Part shown: one piece after another, positions 60,520 to 64,000 of the stretch
Position numbering within the stretch: position 1 is the stretch's first letter
Layout: each line of letters begins with the position of its first letter
DNA from: Odobenus rosmarus divergens
Taxonomy: Eukaryota; Chordata; Mammalia; Carnivora; Odobenidae
Direction of reading: 5' to 3'
DNA length: 64,000 nt
NCBI RefSeq assembly: GCF_000321225.1
Contig: NW_004450563.1
Location: 502,439-566,438, forward strand
Made by a program: the position numbers and the translations under genes
The notes under the pieces: generated by a model
What the model was told of the DNA's origin: nothing
The model's input: the letters and a program-made list of their open reading frames with translations, nothing else
Databases searched by the model: none

Positions 60520-61164
60520 GGCATACCTCAGAGATACTGTGTTTGATTTCAGACCACTGCAATGAAGCAAGTATCACAACAACATGAGTCCAATAATTTT
60601 TTTTCATTTCCAGTGCCTATAAAAGTAATGTTTACACTGGGCGCCTGGGTGGCTCCGTCAATTAAGTGTCTGATTCTTGATTTCGGCTCAGGTCATGATC
60701 TCAGGGTCATGGGTTGGGGCTCTGTGTCAGGCTCCACGCTCAGAGTCTGCTGGAGATTCTTTCTCTCTCTCTTCTCTGTCCCTCCCTCCTGCTCTCAATC
60801 TCTCTCTCAGATAAATAAATAAATCTTTATAAAAAAGTAATGTTAACACTATACCGTACTCTATCAATTGTCCAATAGTATTATGTCTAAAAAATGTACA
60901 TGCCTTAATTAAGAAATACTGTATTGCTAAAAATGTTATCATCTGAGCTTTTAGTGAGACATAATCACTGATCACACATCACCATAACAAAAATAATAAT
61001 AAAATATTGCAAGAATCACCAAAATGTGACACAGTGAACAAACACTGTTGGAAAAATGATGCTAATACACTTCTTGGATGCAGGGTGCCACGAACCTTCA
61101 ATTTGTAAAAAACACAATATGTGCAAAGTGCAATAAAGTGAAGCACAATAAATCAAGGTATGCC
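60520..61164 (-). mobile_element. Non-autonomous Tigger-type DNA transposon
   Basis: The left end (ggcatacctcagagatac) and right end (ggtatgcc, reading back as ggcataccttgatttattg) form terminal inverted repeats flanked by TA, the Tc1/mariner target. The right end in antisense follows the Tigger start ('tgtgttttttacaaattgaa', 'catttttccaacagtgttt'-like). The left part carries 'gtgcctataaaagtaatgtt' and 'tattatgtctaaaaaatgta'. No transposase frame remains. Confidence 0.83.
60639..60832 (+). mobile_element. SINEC nested in Tigger
   Basis: A sense copy. The 18-bp target-site duplication aaaagtaatgtt(t/a)acact, with one mismatch, is at 60621-60638 and 60833-60850 within Tigger sequence. Confidence 0.95.
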
Positions 61165-61180
61165 TATATATATATATATT
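61165..61180 (+). repeat. (TA)n run at the Tigger edge
   Basis: A short TA repeat abuts the right end of the Tigger element. It may have grown from the duplicated TA target. Confidence 0.8.
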
Positions 61181-61959
61181 TTCTGTCCACAAGGAATTTC
61201 TTTTCTTTCTAAATACAATATTTACTGCAAATCTGACCATTACAATCTAATTTGCCACCACTTGGTCAAAATTTTCATTAACTCTGGCAACTTTTGCAAC
61301 ATCTCTGGCATGTCAACTTTCTTTGACTTTCTGCAAATGAATTATTATAATAGCTTCTGAATGACTCCCTTCACTCTATACAGCAGGAATGGAGGTACTT
61401 TTGAAAGATTCTTGCATCCTCCAACAGCATCCCATCTCTTTCTAAATAAAAGCCCCAATCCCTACCATGACCTTTAAAATCTAACTTTCAATGTGCCAGA
61501 GACTAACTCTGATTTCATCTCTTACAATTCTTTCCTTCTATCTCTCTAACCAAGACACACTTGCCTTCTAGAATGTTTTCTTTGGACACACCAAATATGA
61601 GCTCACTTTTGTGACCGTGAATTCTCTGTTTCTTCTGCCTGGAAGGGACAGAAATATTTGTATGGCTTACTTCATCAATTCCTTTCATTATTATATTTTT
61701 TTCTCTTAATATAATGTCCTGTAGTTTTTTATCTTTGATATTTTATAACATTCTTCTTAAAGAATGCCTTATTGTATTCTATTTAAAAAATCCTCAGTCA
61801 TCCACACTTTTCATATTATACATCATCACATATTTATATGTAATTTTTAATATCTCTTTAGATTTAGTGAATATTCTCCCTTTGTTATTTCTATCCTGAA
61901 GAATCAGACATAGAGGTTTTTAACAGTTGATGTATTAAATTGTGAGTTTCAGTTAAGCT

Positions 61960-62150
61960 TTGTAACTCAGTGGAGTAGGTGTTAATTTTCCATTTCACAG
62001 GCACCTAAAACTTAGGGAAATTCCCTCAATTGCCCAGTCACACAACTAAATATTTGAGAAACAGGATTCAAACACATTTTGTTCCTTAGGCAAATGAACT
62101 TTCTCATTAGACCATAGCTCTGCTCCCTATCTTTTGAGCACTGCAACAGA
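61960..62150 (-). repeat. MIR SINE
   Basis: Antisense MIR: 'ttaattttccatttcacagg', 'attgcccagtcacacaacta', 'aacaggattcaaacacattt' and 'attagaccatagctctgctc' in consensus order. Confidence 0.75.
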
Positions 62151-64000
62151 TTCTATCACCTCTCAATTAAAATCCTTTCCCATAAACTTGTGTCTTTTTA
62201 ATGTGTGTGAACTGATTACCTAATTTCTCTGATCGTTAACAATTATTTCATTACTGAATTTTGTATATTTGAAAGTGTGTGATGCTCACTGTATACATGG
62301 GATATTGAATTGCATTTGTTAGTCATGTATTTCTCATAGTAAACTTTACAAAGCAATAATTAAAACTTTATATCTCACCAGATATGTTGAATTTAAGAGC
62401 TGATTGTTTTCCCCCTGGACTATAATCTCTTTGAGGATAAGATCCTTGGCTCTAATTGTTTTTAATGCAACTTGTTGCTTTTTATTTAATACAAACAACA
62501 TGGAAAACAACACCATGCATAATCTCTATCTCCATCACCACCCAACATACAATCAATGCAATCTGGTTTAAGTACTTTAAAATGTTATAAAATTTAGCAA
62601 CAATTGGTAACAATTAATATAATGAATTTATCATATAAGATAGCATAATTGGGAGAAGAAATATTTGAATTTGGTGACTGTTAGAGAAAATGTTTAAATT
62701 GGAACACTGTATATTCTCAAATGATTTATATTGCTCATTTACTTTAATAAGTATTCACCCTGGTCATAGCTGAATATTTTTCATTTTAGTAATAATGTCA
62801 AATTGTTATAATTTGATGGTTTTACAATATTCTATCTTGTTTGATTTACTATCTTAATTCTATGACATAGGGTGATAGAATAAATATTAACCTCATTTTA
62901 TACATTAATTAAATATCCCATATAAAGTAAGATGTAGTGAAGGGCAAATAGCCAGTGTAGGAATACTCAAAATTGGAATAAGTTTATTTGGACTTTTAGT
63001 CTATTGCAACTGAATATACTATGTATAAGTCACTGAGTACCTAAATGGTTCTCTTTGGAAGCAAAAATTCAGAGTTTAGATTTCTATTTATTTTCCCTGA
63101 GGAAATAATTGTATAAATGATGTATACCCTAGTCCTATCTATAAAGCATATTTAAAATTTTTGTATATTAAGATAATGTTTTATAAAGGCCTTTGAATTA
63201 ATAAAATAATCAACTAGCACTTGTATCAAGAAGTAGCTAATATACCTAACATTTTCAATATTTATATGGCTTTTCTGGAAAACTTTAAAAGTATTATTAA
63301 CTAAAATAGTCATTGATGGCTTTATTATAACTATTCTTTTGGACCCAGACACTGCTTCTTCAAACAGAGTGAGAAGAGATAAATGATAAAGAGCAGAAAG
63401 TAATCATAATTTCCTCTTTTAAGACATGATTAAAAGGGCAATTTAGAATGTAATAATTAATGTCAGTGATAATTGCATTACTGTATGACATGCTGAGACA
63501 TTCTGTGTCATTTAATAGGTTTGGATTTGCAAGGCAAACTTCTAAAAGCTGGTTAATTCCTCACAGGCAGTATGCCTACAATTTAGATAAGAGCCACCAG
63601 ATTCATTATTTTGGATCCAATGAGGTGGACATAAATGAATAATTTAGACTTACACCAGGCAGTACTCTGAGGACATTCTCCACATCATTCAGTAAGTATT
63701 CCTTTTTTTATAGGAAGACTTTGATTAAAATGATGTTATAACTGGAACCACCAATTTAAAGTTAAAATAAAGTAGATACATTAAGTAAGCATTAAAACAC
63801 TGATGCACATGCATACATACTGGCAAAAGGTAAATACTTATATTTATTCATTGACTTACATATCATTTTTGAATACCTAATAACTGATCTAAAAATCAAA
63901 AAAGTTACTATTTGATGAAGGATACTTACAAGTCAAAACTAAATCACACCATTCTGTAGACTGATAAATGCTACAATTGAGATTATCAGGGGCTCAATGA
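62151..64000. other. AT-rich intergenic DNA to the window end
   Basis: 62415-62460 ('gactataatctctttgagga') resembles an L2 3' trace. 62870-62990 could be a very diverged MIR. No gene, RNA gene or clear transposon is visible in the final 1 kb. Confidence 0.45.

Larger units (their letters stand above)
60070..61910 (+). mobile_element. L2 LINE remnant, split by a Tigger insertion
   Basis: 60070-60515 and 61200-61910 together follow the L2 consensus in order. The first part has 'atatgctgactatcctaaat', 'actggagatgtctagtaatc' and 'cccaaacttactgttcctac'. After the interruption come 'ccaccacttggtcaaaattt', 'acagcatcccatctctttct', 'ataaaagccccaatccctac' and 'tctgtttcttctgcctggaa'. All frames are broken. 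The Tigger at 60520-61164 sits in the middle, so the L2 is older. Confidence 0.72.

Noticed and set aside
1256..60832. Repeated SINE heads as tRNA genes
   Set aside because: The heads are tRNA-Lys-derived and keep traces of polymerase III box A/B, but they are fused to CT-rich bodies and A-rich tails and lack the 3' half of a tRNA cloverleaf.
1..64000. A novel multi-gene system
   Set aside because: No cluster of intact genes is present on either strand. Recognisable coding sequence is limited to dead transposons and pseudogenes.

Overview
This window looks like intergenic DNA from a carnivoran genome, most likely a caniform such as a seal, bear or mustelid. The diagnosis rests on about 29 copies of the tRNA-Lys-derived SINEC (CAN-SINE) family on both strands. 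It is supported by several copies of an L1 whose 3' untranslated region has a purine-rich segment followed by an 'actaatgatgtaatg..ggtgattaacata' terminus. The exact species cannot be read from the sequence. I find no convincing protein-coding gene. Base composition is AT-rich, and all longer reading frames are either L1 remnants, translations across SINEs or LTRs, or low-complexity chance frames.

Layout. 1-9 kb: an L1 3' end running in from the left edge, dispersed SINEs, and two MLT1-type (ERVL-MaLR) solo LTRs. 10-21 kb: older L1 pieces, including a 5'-inverted (twin-primed) L1 at 18.55-19.59 kb, and a small CpG-containing patch near 17.8 kb. 23.4-28.3 kb: a long ancient antisense L1 that retains 5'UTR-type sequence and has three SINEs nested in it. 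28.5-37.4 kb: a hAT-like DNA transposon, SINEs, and a head-to-head pair of young L1 3' ends at 34-35 kb. 37.8-39.8 kb: a mosaic of old antisense L1 with a sense ORF1/ORF2-junction fragment between its parts. 40.2-41.3 kb: an antisense, intron-less, decayed KRAB C2H2 zinc-finger retropseudogene. 44.8-47 kb: old and younger L1. 48.45 kb: a 50-base assembly gap inside SINE sequence with the same 62 bases on both sides. 49.1-50.05 kb: a cluster of four SINEs. 50.8-54.5 kb: a solo MLT1 LTR and a two-LTR MaLR provirus remnant with a SINE and an L1 nested in it. 57.6-58.1 kb: a short L1 with a perfect 15-bp target-site duplication and a doubled 3' end. 59.2 kb: the first 90 bases of 5S rRNA flanked by a perfect 14-bp target-site duplication, without a poly(A) tail. 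60-62 kb: an L2 element split by a Tigger DNA transposon that is itself split by a SINE, then a MIR.

Nothing here forms an operon, pathway or novel molecular system. The interest lies in insertion mechanism and relative dating: tailless 5S retroposition, L1 twin priming, candidate 3' transductions, nested insertions with readable target-site duplications, close inverted repeat pairs, and an assembly artefact candidate. Repeat family names come from memory of consensus sequences; no database was searched, and subfamily names are approximate.
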